Position numbers and translations under genes: made by a program
Notes under the pieces: generated by a model
The model's input: the letters and a program-made list of their open reading frames with translations, nothing else
What the model was told of the DNA's origin: nothing
Databases searched by the model: none
Source: Thermoanaerobaculaceae bacterium
GTDB lineage: Bacteria; Acidobacteriota; Thermoanaerobaculia; Thermoanaerobaculales; Thermoanaerobaculaceae
Direction of reading: 5' to 3'
Assembly (NCBI GenBank): GCA_025456225.1
Contig: JALOLB010000068.1
Coordinates: 1-41,736, forward strand
Length of the DNA stretch: 41,736 bases
In this document: one piece after another, positions 6,570-15,726 of the stretch
How positions within the stretch are numbered: the first letter of the stretch is position 1
Layout of the letters: each line of letters starts with the position of its first letter

Positions 6570-9019
6570 TGCTCCCGCACCTCCGTGGCGACCGTGGCTG
6601 GCAGCCCGAGCACCGTCGCCGGGGTCGCCACGAGCGCTCCCTGCGGTCCGGCAAAGATGACCGGCAGCTCACCGCTCGCCCGCGGTCGCACCCTCAGGCG
6701 CAACAGGGTGCCGCTCCCGGACACCTCGCCGTTCCACCACGCCGTGATCCAGCCCAGGGCCGGAGTGTGGGTCACCTTGACCTGCAGGTTGCCGCTTCCC
6801 CCCGGAAGGTCGCCCCCTTCGACCCCGGCGACCTCGAGCCGGGCTGGGTCGTAGGCGAAGTGGAGTGGCCCGCTGACCCCGGTCACACCGGGGTCCAGCA
6901 CCACCGTGAGCTGCCCCTCACCCCCTTCCGCCACCGGCAGCCTGGCCGGGTAGAAGGTCACTCGGGCCAGGAGGGCTTCGGCACGTGCCGCGGTCGACGT
7001 CTCCGTCCCGGCCACGGCCGCAGCCGACGTCTCCGTCCCGGTCATGGCCGCAGCCGACGTCGGTTCGGAGGCCTCGTTGGGCTCCTCCTCTCCCTCCCTC
7101 TCGCGCTTGCCACCTCGCGGCTCGCGGATCCCCACGGAAGGGGGAGGCGTTGCCTGCCCGGACGGCGGGGGGAAGGCCAGACGGGGCTTGGTACGCTCGT
7201 CGTGCTCCGGCTCCTCCGTCTTCTCGTTGGCTGCCGGGTCCGCCTCCTCCATCTCTCCGGGTGCCTGGGGCGGCTCGCCGAACGGGCTGGCCTCGACCCC
7301 CGAGCGCACCCGCGGCGAGTTGCCGAAGATCGTGATGCGGTTCTCGGTGCCGACCCACACCGGGGCGAGATCCTCCTGGGTAATGTCGGGGCTGCGGATG
7401 ATGTGCGGCGTGATCGTGAGCACCAGCTCGGTCTTCGTCAGGTCGGCGGCGTTGCCACGGAAGAGGGGACCCACGACGGGCAGGTCCATGAGGAATGGCA
7501 CTCCCGTCCGGGATGTCCCCTTGCGGTACTTCAGCAGCCCGGCCAGCATCGAGGTCTCGCCGTCCTTGAGACGGATGACCGAGTCGATGGTGCGGGTGCC
7601 GATCTTGGGCTGCATGTTCCCGCCTCCGACGTCCACCTTGTCGCCCAGCTCCGAGACCTCGACCTTGAGCTTCATGGTGACCTCGTTGTTGTGGTGCACC
7701 CTCGGCTCGAGGTCGATCTTGATCCCCACGTCCTGGTACTGGAAGGCGGTAATGGGCACGATGGTGCCGCCCACGGTCTGGGAGGTGTTGAAGGTCGTGG
7801 TCGGGATGGGTACGCGGTCGCCGATCACGAGGTTACCCTTCTCGCCCTCGGTGATGCGGAGCTGGGGCTGGGCGAGCGTCTCGGCCTCGCCCGCCGACTT
7901 GACGAGCTGCAGGGTGACCGAGGGCATGGTGATCCCCCACATGCTCCGGGTGATGTCACCCAGCTTGTCGAGGGGGATCCGGGTGTTGTTGGCCGAGCCT
8001 GACAGGGAGGTGGGGTCCAGGGTGACCGGGTAACCGTCCGCGGTCGGGGCATTGATCAGCACCCCGAGCTTGCGAGCCGTGTTGGAGTCGAGCTGGATGA
8101 GCTCGACGTCGACCAGCACCTCGGCCTTGGCCTTGTCGTTGGCGTTGATCAGCCGCTCGGCGATCGCCACCTTGTCGGCGGTGTCGCGGATGACGATGGA
8201 GTTGAGCCGCTCGTTGACCGCGATGCGGCGGGCGTCGATGAGCGCCCGCAGCATGTTGTTGACGTCCTTGACGTCTCCGTTGGAGAGGAAGAACGTCTTG
8301 ACCACCAGATCCTCGTAGTCGCGCCGGTTTTGCGGCGTGTCCTCGACGATGATGACGCTCTTCTCGTCCAGGACCTTGTAGAAATGGGTGGACGCCTGCA
8401 TCACCGTCTCGAGGGCCTGGCGGGCCGACACGTCCTTGAGCTCGATGGTGATCTTGTTGTCCTTCAGCTTGCTGTCGAAGAGGACGTTGATCCCGAACGC
8501 CTGGCCGATCGCCTTGTAGACGTCCTTGACGTTGGTCTGGTTGGGAAAAGAGAGGCTGATCGGCTCGTCGGAGGCCGGATTGAGGATCGGCGGCTTGACC
8601 TTCATCTCCGACGCCGCCTTCTTCATCTCCTCGAGCTTCGCCGCGCCACCCTCCATGGACAGGACGGCCAGCTCCCTGCGGGCCCGACCCAGCTCCATCT
8701 CGGCGTTCTGGTGCGTGGGGTCGAGCTGGACGGCGAGCTCGAGCTCGGTGATGGCGCGCTGCAGCTCGCCGGCCTCCTTGAACGCCTTGCCCCGGCGGAA
8801 GTGGTCCTCGCCGGCCTTCTGGCGCGCCTTCTGGAGAGCCAGCTTGAACTTGGGATTGTCCGGCGAGCTCGTCAGCGCCTCGAGGTAGTAGTAGACCGCC
8901 GCGTCCCAGTTCTGCAGCCGGATCGCCTCCTCGCCACGCCGCGACTGGCGATAGGTGCCACATGCGGTCAGAACCCACACCGCGACTGCCAGGAGGACCG
9001 CTTGCTTGCGTCGCATCAT
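6566..9019 (-). CDS. gspD: Secretin lipoprotein GspD with TPR N-terminus and C-terminal cohesin domain
   Basis: 817-residue outer-membrane channel. In order: a lipoprotein signal with WVLTAC (Cys20); TPR-like helices (~25-130); an STN/N0 domain (SLSFPNQTNVKDVYKAIGQAF); an N1 domain (VNERLNSIVIRDTADKV); the secretin core (about 310-530) with LAQPQLRITEGEKG, LKDGETSMLAGLL and PVVGPLFRG; a charged linker with a 10-residue ETSAAAVAGT-type repeat; and a C-terminal beta-rich cohesin-like domain (about 690-810). The ATG at 9019 is preferred to 9073 because GAGGTGAG precedes it and it leaves 8 nt after the upstream stop. Secretin plus cohesin is known from acidobacterial-type systems; the role of the cohesin part is unknown. 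Confidence 0.93.
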   Translation of the reverse strand: MMRRKQAVLLAVAVWVLTACGTYRQSRRGEEAIRLQNWDAAVYYYLEALTSSPDNPKFKLALQKARQKAGEDHFRRGKAFKEAGELQRAITELELAVQLDPTHQNAEMELGRARRELAVLSMEGGAAKLEEMKKAASEMKVKPPILNPASDEPISLSFPNQTNVKDVYKAIGQAFGINVLFDSKLKDNKITIELKDVSARQALETVMQASTHFYKVLDEKSVIIVEDTPQNRRDYEDLVVKTFFLSNGDVKDVNNMLRALIDARRIAVNERLNSIVIRDTADKVAIAERLINANDKAKAEVLVDVELIQLDSNTARKLGVLINAPTADGYPVTLDPTSLSGSANNTRIPLDKLGDITRSMWGITMPSVTLQLVKSAGEAETLAQPQLRITEGEKGNLVIGDRVPIPTTTFNTSQTVGGTIVPITAFQYQDVGIKIDLEPRVHHNNEVTMKLKVEVSELGDKVDVGGGNMQPKIGTRTIDSVIRLKDGETSMLAGLLKYRKGTSRTGVPFLMDLPVVGPLFRGNAADLTKTELVLTITPHIIRSPDITQEDLAPVWVGTENRITIFGNSPRVRSGVEASPFGEPPQAPGEMEEADPAANEKTEEPEHDERTKPRLAFPPPSGQATPPPSVGIREPRGGKREREGEEEPNEASEPTSAAAMTGTETSAAAVAGTETSTAARAEALLARVTFYPARLPVAEGGEGQLTVVLDPGVTGVSGPLHFAYDPARLEVAGVEGGDLPGGSGNLQVKVTHTPALGWITAWWNGEVSGSGTLLRLRVRPRASGELPVIFAGPQGALVATPATVLGLPATVATEVREQ

Positions 9020-9027
9020 GCTCACAC

Positions 9028-9585
9028 TCACCTCGCCAGAGACACCTTGGTGGTCACGGTCTCCGGATAGCACACGAAGCCGACCACCACGGAGTTCTCT
9101 CTGTCGCCGACCGTGATTTCACGGATGACGAACTTGTTCTTGATCTTGTCGCCTTCGGCCGCGGCGAGGATCTCCTCGTTTTCCTTGAAGATCGCCACCG
9201 GAAGCCGCTCAGGACCGATCCATCCGACGAAGCTCATGGTGAAGCCCGGGGGTGGCGGCAGGGGCTTGCCGTCGCAGCCGATGTAGGGTGGAGTCGGGGT
9301 CGGTCGCGGCACTGTGGGCCTGGGCGGCTGCGTCGGAAGCGGTGTCGGCGTCGGCCGCCGGTCAGGGGTAGGGGTGGGTGGCGGACCGAAGGTGAAGAGG
9401 TTACGGCCTCCCCCCGGCGTCGGGATGGCCCGCTCCCCAGAGCGATTCCACCCCAGGCTCGGCACCTTGAAGCTGCCAACATCCGGGATTCTGGCTGCAT
9501 CGGATTCGCCACCCACGGCTCCCAGCCGCAGGCGGGTCGCCCCGTAGATGACCGCCACGGCCAGCAGCACCAGCAGCACCGCCAT
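9028..9585 (-). CDS. PilP/GspC-like inner-membrane protein
   Basis: 185-residue bitopic protein. A transmembrane helix at the very N-terminus (MAVLLVLLAVAVIYG) is followed by a long Pro/Thr-rich linker and a small C-terminal domain. That domain has the order seen in the HR domain of PilP and GspC: GFTMSFVGWIG, LPVAIFKENEEILAAAEGD, FVIREITVG. Such domains link the inner-membrane platform to the secretin, which is encoded immediately downstream. The ATG at 9585 lies 10 nt after the pilO stop; longer readings in this frame overlap pilO. The product is neither a classical PilP lipoprotein nor a PDZ-bearing GspC. Confidence 0.78.
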   Translation of the reverse strand: MAVLLVLLAVAVIYGATRLRLGAVGGESDAARIPDVGSFKVPSLGWNRSGERAIPTPGGGRNLFTFGPPPTPTPDRRPTPTPLPTQPPRPTVPRPTPTPPYIGCDGKPLPPPPGFTMSFVGWIGPERLPVAIFKENEEILAAAEGDKIKNKFVIREITVGDRENSVVVGFVCYPETVTTKVSLAR

Positions 9586-9595
9586 GCGGCGCGGG

Positions 9596-10213
9596 TCAGT
9601 CCTGGCTGCCAACGGGCACCTCCTTGACGCCGAGCTCCTGGATGAGCGCCTCGTCCACCTCCGAGAAGTACGTTCCCATCGTGAGCTGGACCGAGATCTC
9701 CAGTGAGGTCGAGGACGGGTCGCCCCGCAGCGCCAGACCATCCAGCACGATGAACTGGGCCGAGGTCTCCATCAGGTAGACGCATCGGCGGATCTGCTCG
9801 TAAGTGCCCTTCACACCGTAGGAGGCCGTGAAGTACACCAGCCCGCTCTTGGCATCCTTGCTGTACGAGTAGGAAATGCGCTCGGCCTTCAGCCCTGCCT
9901 CCTCGCCGAGCCGCACCACCTCCTGGAGGAACGGCACCAGCCTGCTGCCCATCCCCGAGAGCTGGTCGCGACGCAACACGTCCAGGTCGGTCCTCAGGCC
10001 GTCGAGCCGGCCGCGCATCTCGGCGAGCTTGCGGGAAGTCGTCTCCAGCCTGGTGACGTCCGACTGCAACCGCTCCACCTGGGTCCCCAACGCGGTGCCG
10101 CGCGCGAGGACGGAGGAGCGGAACCCGACGATCCAGGCGAGGTTGGCCACCAACACCAGGCCCGGCACCGCCCAGGCCCACCAGTGGCGCCCCCAGGCGC
10201 TCGGCCAGCTCAT
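9596..10213 (-). CDS. pilO: PilO-type assembly platform protein
   Basis: 205-residue bitopic protein with a short cytoplasmic N-terminus, one transmembrane helix (about residues 13-32), a coiled-coil stretch (VERLQSDVTRLETTSRKLAEM), and a ferredoxin-like periplasmic domain ending in LEISVQLTMGTYFSEVDEAL. This layout and its place after pilN are diagnostic of PilO, which dimerises with PilN to align the pilus or secretion machine. The ATG at 10213 overlaps the pilN stop (ATGA). A longer open frame upstream is only the shadow of pilN. Confidence 0.88.
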   Translation of the reverse strand: MSWPSAWGRHWWAWAVPGLVLVANLAWIVGFRSSVLARGTALGTQVERLQSDVTRLETTSRKLAEMRGRLDGLRTDLDVLRRDQLSGMGSRLVPFLQEVVRLGEEAGLKAERISYSYSKDAKSGLVYFTASYGVKGTYEQIRRCVYLMETSAQFIVLDGLALRGDPSSTSLEISVQLTMGTYFSEVDEALIQELGVKEVPVGSQD

Positions 10214-10785
10214 GGACGTCCCTCGGGCCAGTACCGAACCTTCAGGCCCACCGTGTAGCCCTGTTGTCCCGAGCTGGCGGGGGAGGCCTCCATCTCGGGC
10301 ACCGGGTCGGAGAACTGGGAGTCGGCAAACAGCCGCGCCAACAGGGAGAGCCACGCGTCCCGGGACACGGCGACGGCCTGCAACTGCATCCGTATGCCGC
10401 CCTCGTCCTCGGCTCCCGGGCTGATGCTCACGAGCCTGACGTCCCAGGGCACCACTCGTTCGAGGTCGGCGAGCATGCGGGTCCAGGAGAGCTGTCGACG
10501 CGCCACCACGTCCTGCAACGTGTCCACCTCGGATTGCAGCTTCTTCCAGCCCACGGACGCGAGCTGGCGATTGCTCGTCGCCACCGCCTGCTGGAGCCTC
10601 TGACGCTGGGCCCGCAACTGCTCCACGCGCTTGAGCTGCGCGTGCTCCACCCCGCGCACGCCGAGCACCTCGACCAGTGTGATGGCGGACAGGATCACGG
10701 CCACACCGGCCAGCACTCCGCCGAGGACCCACACCGGCCGGCCGTTCTCGAAGCGATCGCGGGCCAGGTTCGGTCGCCGCATCAC
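10210..10785 (-). CDS. pilN: PilN-type assembly platform protein
   Basis: 191-residue bitopic protein. The N-terminal NLARDRF resembles the conserved NLLPWR-like motif with which PilN docks onto PilM. A transmembrane helix (about 18-43), a coiled coil and a periplasmic domain containing WDVRLVSISPG and GYTVGLKVRY follow, as in the PilN/GspL-C fold. The start is GTG at 10785, overlapping the pilM stop as GTGA; an ATG follows immediately. PilM-PilN-PilO-PilP normally belong to type IV pili, but here they serve an operon whose motor, platform, secretin and pseudopilin genes are all present and coupled. Confidence 0.88.
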   Translation of the reverse strand: MMRRPNLARDRFENGRPVWVLGGVLAGVAVILSAITLVEVLGVRGVEHAQLKRVEQLRAQRQRLQQAVATSNRQLASVGWKKLQSEVDTLQDVVARRQLSWTRMLADLERVVPWDVRLVSISPGAEDEGGIRMQLQAVAVSRDAWLSLLARLFADSQFSDPVPEMEASPASSGQQGYTVGLKVRYWPEGRP

Positions 10786-11696
10786 GCCTCCCGTCCCGCA
10801 CCGCTCGCCAGCAGAACACCCAGGTGGGCACCGGAGAGCATCGCCCCGGCGGGCACCCGGGCGCTTTCGGCGACCAGACGGCGCACCGTCACGCCGCTGC
10901 GCCCGTCGAGCGCATCTTCCACTGCCACGGCAACGCCCTCGTCGAGCGCCACCACCCAGACCTCGACCGGGCGGGCCCCCTCGGATGGAGGCTGGACTTG
11001 CGCCACTGACTGGTCAACCTCCCGGGCCACAAAGGTGGCCGCGCGGTCAGGATCGACCGGAAGGCCCTTCTGGCGGAGCAGGGTGACGGCACCGTCCTCC
11101 ACGGCCACGAAGCCCAGGGAGCGCGGCTCGGTGACGACGATCAGCCGGGGCAGGTCGTCCGGGGGCACCAGGTTGGTCACGGCAAGGACCGTCGGCTCGA
11201 TGCGGCCCACCTTCATGCCCGCTGCCGCCAGGGCATCCTCGACCAGCGAGAGCGGGTGGTCCAGGGCCAGGGCAACCATCACCCGGCCGTCGCCGCCGGC
11301 AGGCAGGAAGTCGATCCGGACCTCCTCCGGCCGGCACGGCAGGAGCTTCTTGAGCCGCCATCGGATGACGTCCTCGGCCTCACGCCGCTGGCGGGGAAGG
11401 CCGCCGGTCTCCACCTGGACGCACCGCACCCAGGCTGTGGGCAGGACGACGGTCCCCCGGACCGGCAGCTTGCCGACCCGCTGGACCAGCCTTCCGACGG
11501 CCGCAGCGAGGAGGGCCCTGTCGACCGCCAGGAGGCCGACTGGTCCCTGGCGGAAGCACTCGCTCTCGACCGGCACCTCCTCGACCCGCAGCAGGGCGTC
11601 CCGCCGACGCGAGAGGAGGGCCAGGGCGATCTCGGTATCGCCCAGCGAGACAACGCTGGGAGGCAGCGGCGTGGTGAGGAATCGTGGCAGCTTCAT
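10782..11696 (-). CDS. pilM: PilM-like actin-fold cytoplasmic ATPase
   Basis: 304 residues. Placement directly upstream of pilN, the start VVSLGDTEIALALL (the phosphate-1-like strand pair of PilM and GspL) and the segment VIRWRLKKLLPCRPEEVRIDF, typical of the PilM 1C subdomain, support PilM. The protein is rather divergent and short (PilM is about 350), so ATP binding is not assured. It probably links the GspE motor to PilN at the inner membrane. Both ends overlap neighbours by 4 nt. Confidence 0.82.
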   Translation of the reverse strand: MKLPRFLTTPLPPSVVSLGDTEIALALLSRRRDALLRVEEVPVESECFRQGPVGLLAVDRALLAAAVGRLVQRVGKLPVRGTVVLPTAWVRCVQVETGGLPRQRREAEDVIRWRLKKLLPCRPEEVRIDFLPAGGDGRVMVALALDHPLSLVEDALAAAGMKVGRIEPTVLAVTNLVPPDDLPRLIVVTEPRSLGFVAVEDGAVTLLRQKGLPVDPDRAATFVAREVDQSVAQVQPPSEGARPVEVWVVALDEGVAVAVEDALDGRSGVTVRRLVAESARVPAGAMLSGAHLGVLLASGAGREA

Positions 11697-13327
11697 TCGA
11701 CGAAGGTCACCTTGTTGACTTCCTTGAGGGTGGTGACGCCGGCAAAAACCTTCTCCAGCGCCGACTCACGCAGGAACTTCATGCCCTCTGCCTTGGCCTC
11801 GCGCTTGATCTCGGCGGCCGGGCGCTTGTCGAGGATGAGGGCGCGGATGTTGTCCGAGAGGTCCATGAGCTCGGCAATGGCGCAGCGGCCCAGGAAGCCG
11901 GTGCCGTTGCACTCGATGCAGCCGGCTCCCTCGAAGAACGTCACACCGTGCACCTGGTCACGGGTCAACCCCGAGTCCTCCAGGAGCCGGTCGGTCACCT
12001 TGGCCTCGCGTCGACAGTGGGGGCAGATCCGGCGCACCAGCCGCTGCGCCAGAATGCAGTTGAGAGCCGACACGAAGTTGTAGAGATCCACGTCCATGTT
12101 GAGGAACCGCCCCAACACGTCGACCACGTTGTTGGCGTGCACGGTGGTGAAGACCAGGTGACCGGTGAGAGCCGACTGCACCGCGATCTGCGCCGTCTCG
12201 CCGTCGCGGATCTCTCCCACCATGATCTTGTCCGGGTCGTGGCGCAGGATGGAACGCAGCCCCCGGGCGAAGGTGAGGCCCTTCTTCTCGTTGACCGGGA
12301 TCTGGGTGATCCCCGGGAGCTGGTACTCGACCGGGTCCTCGATGGTGACGATCTTGTCCTCGACGCTGACGATCTCGGACAGGCAGGCGTACAGGGTCGT
12401 GGTCTTGCCGGAGCCGGTGGGGCCGGTGACCAGCACCATCCCGTACGGCTCGCGGATGAACTTTCGGAGCTTGCGCTTGGTGTCCTCGTCGAACCCCAGC
12501 ACCTCCAGGTTCAGGGTGCGGAACTCCTTGTTGGCGGACTCCTTGTCGAGGATGCGGATGACCACGTCCTCGCCGTGCACGGTGGGCATCACCGAGACAC
12601 GGAAGTCGATGGTGCGCCCCTTCAGCCGCAGCTTGAACCGTCCGTCCTGGGGGACTCGCTTCTCGGCGATGTCGAGCTCGGACATCACCTTGATCCTGGA
12701 GATGATGGTCGAGTGGTACCGCTTGTCGATGGGCTCCATCGCCTGGTACAGCACCCCGTCGATGCGGTACTTGACGATCACCTCGCCCTCGCGCGTCTCG
12801 ATATGGATGTCGGAGGCGCGCCGCTGGATGGCGTTGAAGACGATGGTGTCCACCAGCTTGATGACCGGCGACGTGTCGGCGGTGATCGACTCGATGGAGA
12901 GCGCCTCCTCGCCGTTCTCGCGTTCCTGCACGAGCTGGATGCGAAAGTCCTCGGTCGCCTCGTCGAGCACCCGCTGGGTCGACTCCGACTTCTCCAGGAT
13001 CTCGGAAATGCGCGCCGCCGGGCCGACCCGCACCTCCACCGGCGAGCCGATGGCCAGCTCCAGCTCGTCCAGGGCAGCGAGATCGGATGGGTCGGCCATC
13101 GCCACCACCACCACGTCCCCCTGACGGTCGAGCGGCACAAACTGGTAGCGCAGCATGAGCTCGACCGGGATCTGCCGGAACAGGTCGGCATCACCCCGGA
13201 AGTCCAGGAGGTCGTCGAAGGGGAGCCGGAGGCGCTCGGCGAGCCCCTGCGCCGTCGCCTGGTCCTCCTCACCCCGGCTGGAGCCCCGGAGGTAGCGCTG
13301 GGCGAACGTGGTCAGGTCGTCGGTCAT
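11693..13327 (-). CDS. gspE: GspE/PilB-family secretion ATPase
   Basis: 544-residue hexameric motor. Features in order: an MshEN/N1E domain (~20-110), a central domain with SDIHIETREGEV, Walker A GPTGSGKT (302-309), the aspartate box TIEDPVEY, Walker B IMVGEIRDGET, a His box with TGHLVFTTVHANN, and a zinc-binding C-terminal pair CPHC (435-438) and CIEC (470-473). A second paralogue, PilB, is encoded at 21929-23644. The context (GspF next, GspD and GspG downstream) assigns this one to the secretion-type system. Its stop overlaps pilM; the gspF stop lies 7 nt upstream of its ATG. Confidence 0.95.
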   Translation of the reverse strand: MTDDLTTFAQRYLRGSSRGEEDQATAQGLAERLRLPFDDLLDFRGDADLFRQIPVELMLRYQFVPLDRQGDVVVVAMADPSDLAALDELELAIGSPVEVRVGPAARISEILEKSESTQRVLDEATEDFRIQLVQERENGEEALSIESITADTSPVIKLVDTIVFNAIQRRASDIHIETREGEVIVKYRIDGVLYQAMEPIDKRYHSTIISRIKVMSELDIAEKRVPQDGRFKLRLKGRTIDFRVSVMPTVHGEDVVIRILDKESANKEFRTLNLEVLGFDEDTKRKLRKFIREPYGMVLVTGPTGSGKTTTLYACLSEIVSVEDKIVTIEDPVEYQLPGITQIPVNEKKGLTFARGLRSILRHDPDKIMVGEIRDGETAQIAVQSALTGHLVFTTVHANNVVDVLGRFLNMDVDLYNFVSALNCILAQRLVRRICPHCRREAKVTDRLLEDSGLTRDQVHGVTFFEGAGCIECNGTGFLGRCAIAELMDLSDNIRALILDKRPAAEIKREAKAEGMKFLRESALEKVFAGVTTLKEVNKVTFVE

Positions 13328-13334
13328 CCTTCCC

Positions 13335-14543
13335 TCACTGCACCTTCTGCATCATGGTGAACATCGGGTAGTACACCGACAGCAACAGCGTCGCGACCAC
13401 CCCACCCATGACCACCAGCACGAGCGGCTCGATGAGGGTCACCACCCGGGCGAGCTTGACCTCGATCGACTCGTCGTAGAACTGCGAGACGTTGAACAGC
13501 ATCTCCTCCAGCGCTCCGGTGGCCTCGCCCACCTGCACCATGGCGACTGACAGCTCGGGGAACAGCCCAGTCGACTCCAGAGACGACCACAGGGCCTGAC
13601 CCTCCCGCACCATGGGCGCCACCCGCGCCAGAGGTCCGCTCATGGCACGGTTGGTCACGGTGGAGCTGGCCACCTCCAGCGCCCGCACGAGGGGCGTGCC
13701 CCCGGCCAGCAGCGTCCCGAGGGAGCGCGAGAACTGGGACAGCGCAAAGAGGTGCAGGATCGTGCCAGTGAAGGGGATGCGCAGCTTGAGACGGTCGAGG
13801 ACGAGGGCACCTCGCTCGCCGCGCAGCCATCGCCTCACAAAAGGGAAGGCCACGACGCCGGCTCCCGCCAGGTACGGGAGGTTGCGCTCGAAGAAGTGGG
13901 CGGTTCGCAGCACGATGACGGTCGGCAGTGGCAGCTCGGTCGAGAACCCCAGGTAGAACTCCGCAAACCTCGGGATGACATACGTGAGCAGCAGGGTGAT
14001 CAGCCCGAGCGACAGGCTCACGAGGACCAGCGGGTACGTGAGCGCCGACGTCACCCGGCGACGCACCGCCTCCAGCACCTGCGAGTGCTGCGTGTAGCGG
14101 GTCAGCACCGGCACCAGCTCGCCCGCCTGCTCGCCTGCCATCAGTGTCGCGCAGTACAGGCGCGGAAACAGATTGCCCTGACTCGCGAACGAGTCGGAGA
14201 GGGACACCCCGGAGCGCACGTCCTCCAGCACCTGCGCCAGCACCCTTCGGAACGTCGGGTTGGACTGGGAACGCTGCAGCAGCTCCAGGGACTGCAGGAC
14301 CGGGATGCCGGCCCGCAGCAGCGTCGCGAACTGCTGGTTGAAGACCAGGAAGTCGATCGACGTGATGCGCTCACGCCTCTTCAGCCCGGGAACGCCCAGA
14401 CGGCCGCGTACGGCCTGCAGGCCAAAAACATGCAGGCCCTTGCCTTCGAGCTCGCGCCGCAGGGCCTCGGCACTGCTGGCACGGTGCCGCTGCTGCACCA
14501 CCAGGCCGTCCGGGGTGCCGATCCGCGCCAGATACTCGGTCAA
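13335..14543 (-). CDS. gspF: GspF/PilC-family inner-membrane platform protein
   Basis: 402-residue polytopic protein with the duplicated T2SSF domain. The first half contains FNQQFATLLRAGIPVLQSLELL and ends in a membrane pair near residues 165-230; the second half contains FSRSLGTLLAGGTPLVRALE and ends with a final helix before YYPMFTMMQKVQ. These are standard GspF/PilC signatures. It cooperates with GspE to extract pseudopilins from the membrane. The start overlaps the preceding gene's stop by 4 nt. Confidence 0.94.
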   Translation of the reverse strand: MTEYLARIGTPDGLVVQQRHRASSAEALRRELEGKGLHVFGLQAVRGRLGVPGLKRRERITSIDFLVFNQQFATLLRAGIPVLQSLELLQRSQSNPTFRRVLAQVLEDVRSGVSLSDSFASQGNLFPRLYCATLMAGEQAGELVPVLTRYTQHSQVLEAVRRRVTSALTYPLVLVSLSLGLITLLLTYVIPRFAEFYLGFSTELPLPTVIVLRTAHFFERNLPYLAGAGVVAFPFVRRWLRGERGALVLDRLKLRIPFTGTILHLFALSQFSRSLGTLLAGGTPLVRALEVASSTVTNRAMSGPLARVAPMVREGQALWSSLESTGLFPELSVAMVQVGEATGALEEMLFNVSQFYDESIEVKLARVVTLIEPLVLVVMGGVVATLLLSVYYPMFTMMQKVQ

Positions 14544-15223
14544 CGCGCCGACTCCCGGTCAGCCGCCACGATGACCACAAGGGCCCGCTTGGCCTCCTCC
14601 GACTTCGCAGTGACCCCGAACCAGGTCTGGCCGAGCTGGAGGCTCACGGTCAGGTTCAGCATGCGTTGCTTGAGCCCAACCCCGTGCTCCTGACCCGCGA
14701 GGCGCGTCACCTCCAGCGGTGCCAGTTGCACCCGCTGCGGGTCGGCGGGCACGGCGCGCAGGGAGAAACGCACCGTGTAGCCCTGCGCCGCCTTGATGTC
14801 CACTGCCGTGCCCTCCTGTGCCTCCACCTCGACGGTGTCGATATCCTCGAAGCCACCCCAGCGGAACATCCTGGCCAGCTCGGACCCCAGGCCGACAAGA
14901 CGGGGCGCCGGCTGGCCGGCGGGGGCGGCTTCGGTGGAAGCCAGGACGAGCCGCACCCGCACCCGATACGGCCTCGCGGCCACATCCCATGACGCCAGCG
15001 CCTCGGCGATGCGGTGCACCACCGCGGCCGTGTCCCGCACCGTCAGGGTGTTCAGGCGCGGCTGCAGCATCACGCTCCCGTTCTCGGTGAGCATGCCCTC
15101 GGCGATGGACACCCCGTCCCGGGCCGGCTTGTGCCGAAGCTGGATCACCCGGACCTCGGTCTGGTCGCCGGACGTCGCCGTGACGGCCGCCAGGAGCAGC
15201 AGGAAAGGCAACAGCTTGCGCAC
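14540..15223 (-). CDS. Periplasmic protein resembling a lone secretin N-domain
   Basis: 227-residue secreted protein starting at GTG 15223 (TAGTG overlap with the anti-sigma stop), with a clear signal peptide (VRKLLPFLLLLAAVTA). The segment MLQPRLNTLTVRDTAAVVHRI resembles the N1-type ring-building domain of secretins, and a beta-rich remainder follows, including VRFSLRAVP and LNLTVSLQLGQTWFGVTAK. No channel domain is present. It lies between the regulators and gspF, with overlaps on both sides, so it is probably part of the machine; it may stack on or cap the secretin ring. No family name is assigned. Confidence 0.6.
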   Translation of the reverse strand: MRKLLPFLLLLAAVTATSGDQTEVRVIQLRHKPARDGVSIAEGMLTENGSVMLQPRLNTLTVRDTAAVVHRIAEALASWDVAARPYRVRVRLVLASTEAAPAGQPAPRLVGLGSELARMFRWGGFEDIDTVEVEAQEGTAVDIKAAQGYTVRFSLRAVPADPQRVQLAPLEVTRLAGQEHGVGLKQRMLNLTVSLQLGQTWFGVTAKSEEAKRALVVIVAADRESAR

Positions 15224-15726
15224 TAGAGCTCCAACTGGGGGTTGACGATGAAGGCCACCTGCACGTCCCGGGCATCGCGGCTCGGCACCGTGAGCTGGTA
15301 CAACCTCACGCCTTCGCCGTCCACCTCGACCGACGCCAGCTCCACCGCGGCCGGCCCCTCGGCGATCACGGCGGGCGGCGTCACATTTCCACCTTGCAGA
15401 CGCAAGAACACGACCGTGCTCCCCATCGCGGCCAGCAGCACAGCCGCCGCTGCCCCGAGCCACCACCTGCGGTGACCCGCCGCCTGCCGCTCCACCCGGC
15501 GCTGGCGGATGCCGGCCAGCACACCGGAGACGAAGAGGTCGTCCTCCGGGGCGGGTGCAGCGGCCAGGGAGAGGCTGAGCGCCAGGGCCGGCTCCGCGGC
15601 CACGTAGCGGTTCCGGCAGACGGCGCACGCGCGCAGGTGATCGCGTACCTCGGCTTCCTCGGCGGCTAGCAGGTCCAGGCCGACGAACGCGTCGAGCCTC
15701 CTGATGACCTCGGCACATCCACTCAT
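15223..15726 (-). CDS. Anti-sigma factor with zinc finger (zf-HC2/RsiW type)
   Basis: 167 residues. The N-terminal half has the zinc-binding anti-sigma signature HxxxCxxC as H30-C34-C37 (HLRACAVC). A transmembrane helix follows (about 86-107, WWLGAAAAVLLAAMGSTVVFL), then a ~60-residue periplasmic domain. By analogy with RsiW and ChrR-like factors it should hold the adjacent sigma factor at the membrane and release it on an envelope signal. It overlaps the sigma gene by 4 nt upstream and the secretin-N-like gene downstream. Confidence 0.9.
   Translation of the reverse strand: MSGCAEVIRRLDAFVGLDLLAAEEAEVRDHLRACAVCRNRYVAAEPALALSLSLAAAPAPEDDLFVSGVLAGIRQRRVERQAAGHRRWWLGAAAAVLLAAMGSTVVFLRLQGGNVTPPAVIAEGPAAVELASVEVDGEGVRLYQLTVPSRDARDVQVAFIVNPQLEL

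Noticed and set aside
9020-9073. Upstream start for gspD at 9073
   Set aside because: It would add 18 residues before a perfect lipoprotein signal and overlap the PilP-like gene by 46 nt; the ATG at 9019 has a good ribosome site.
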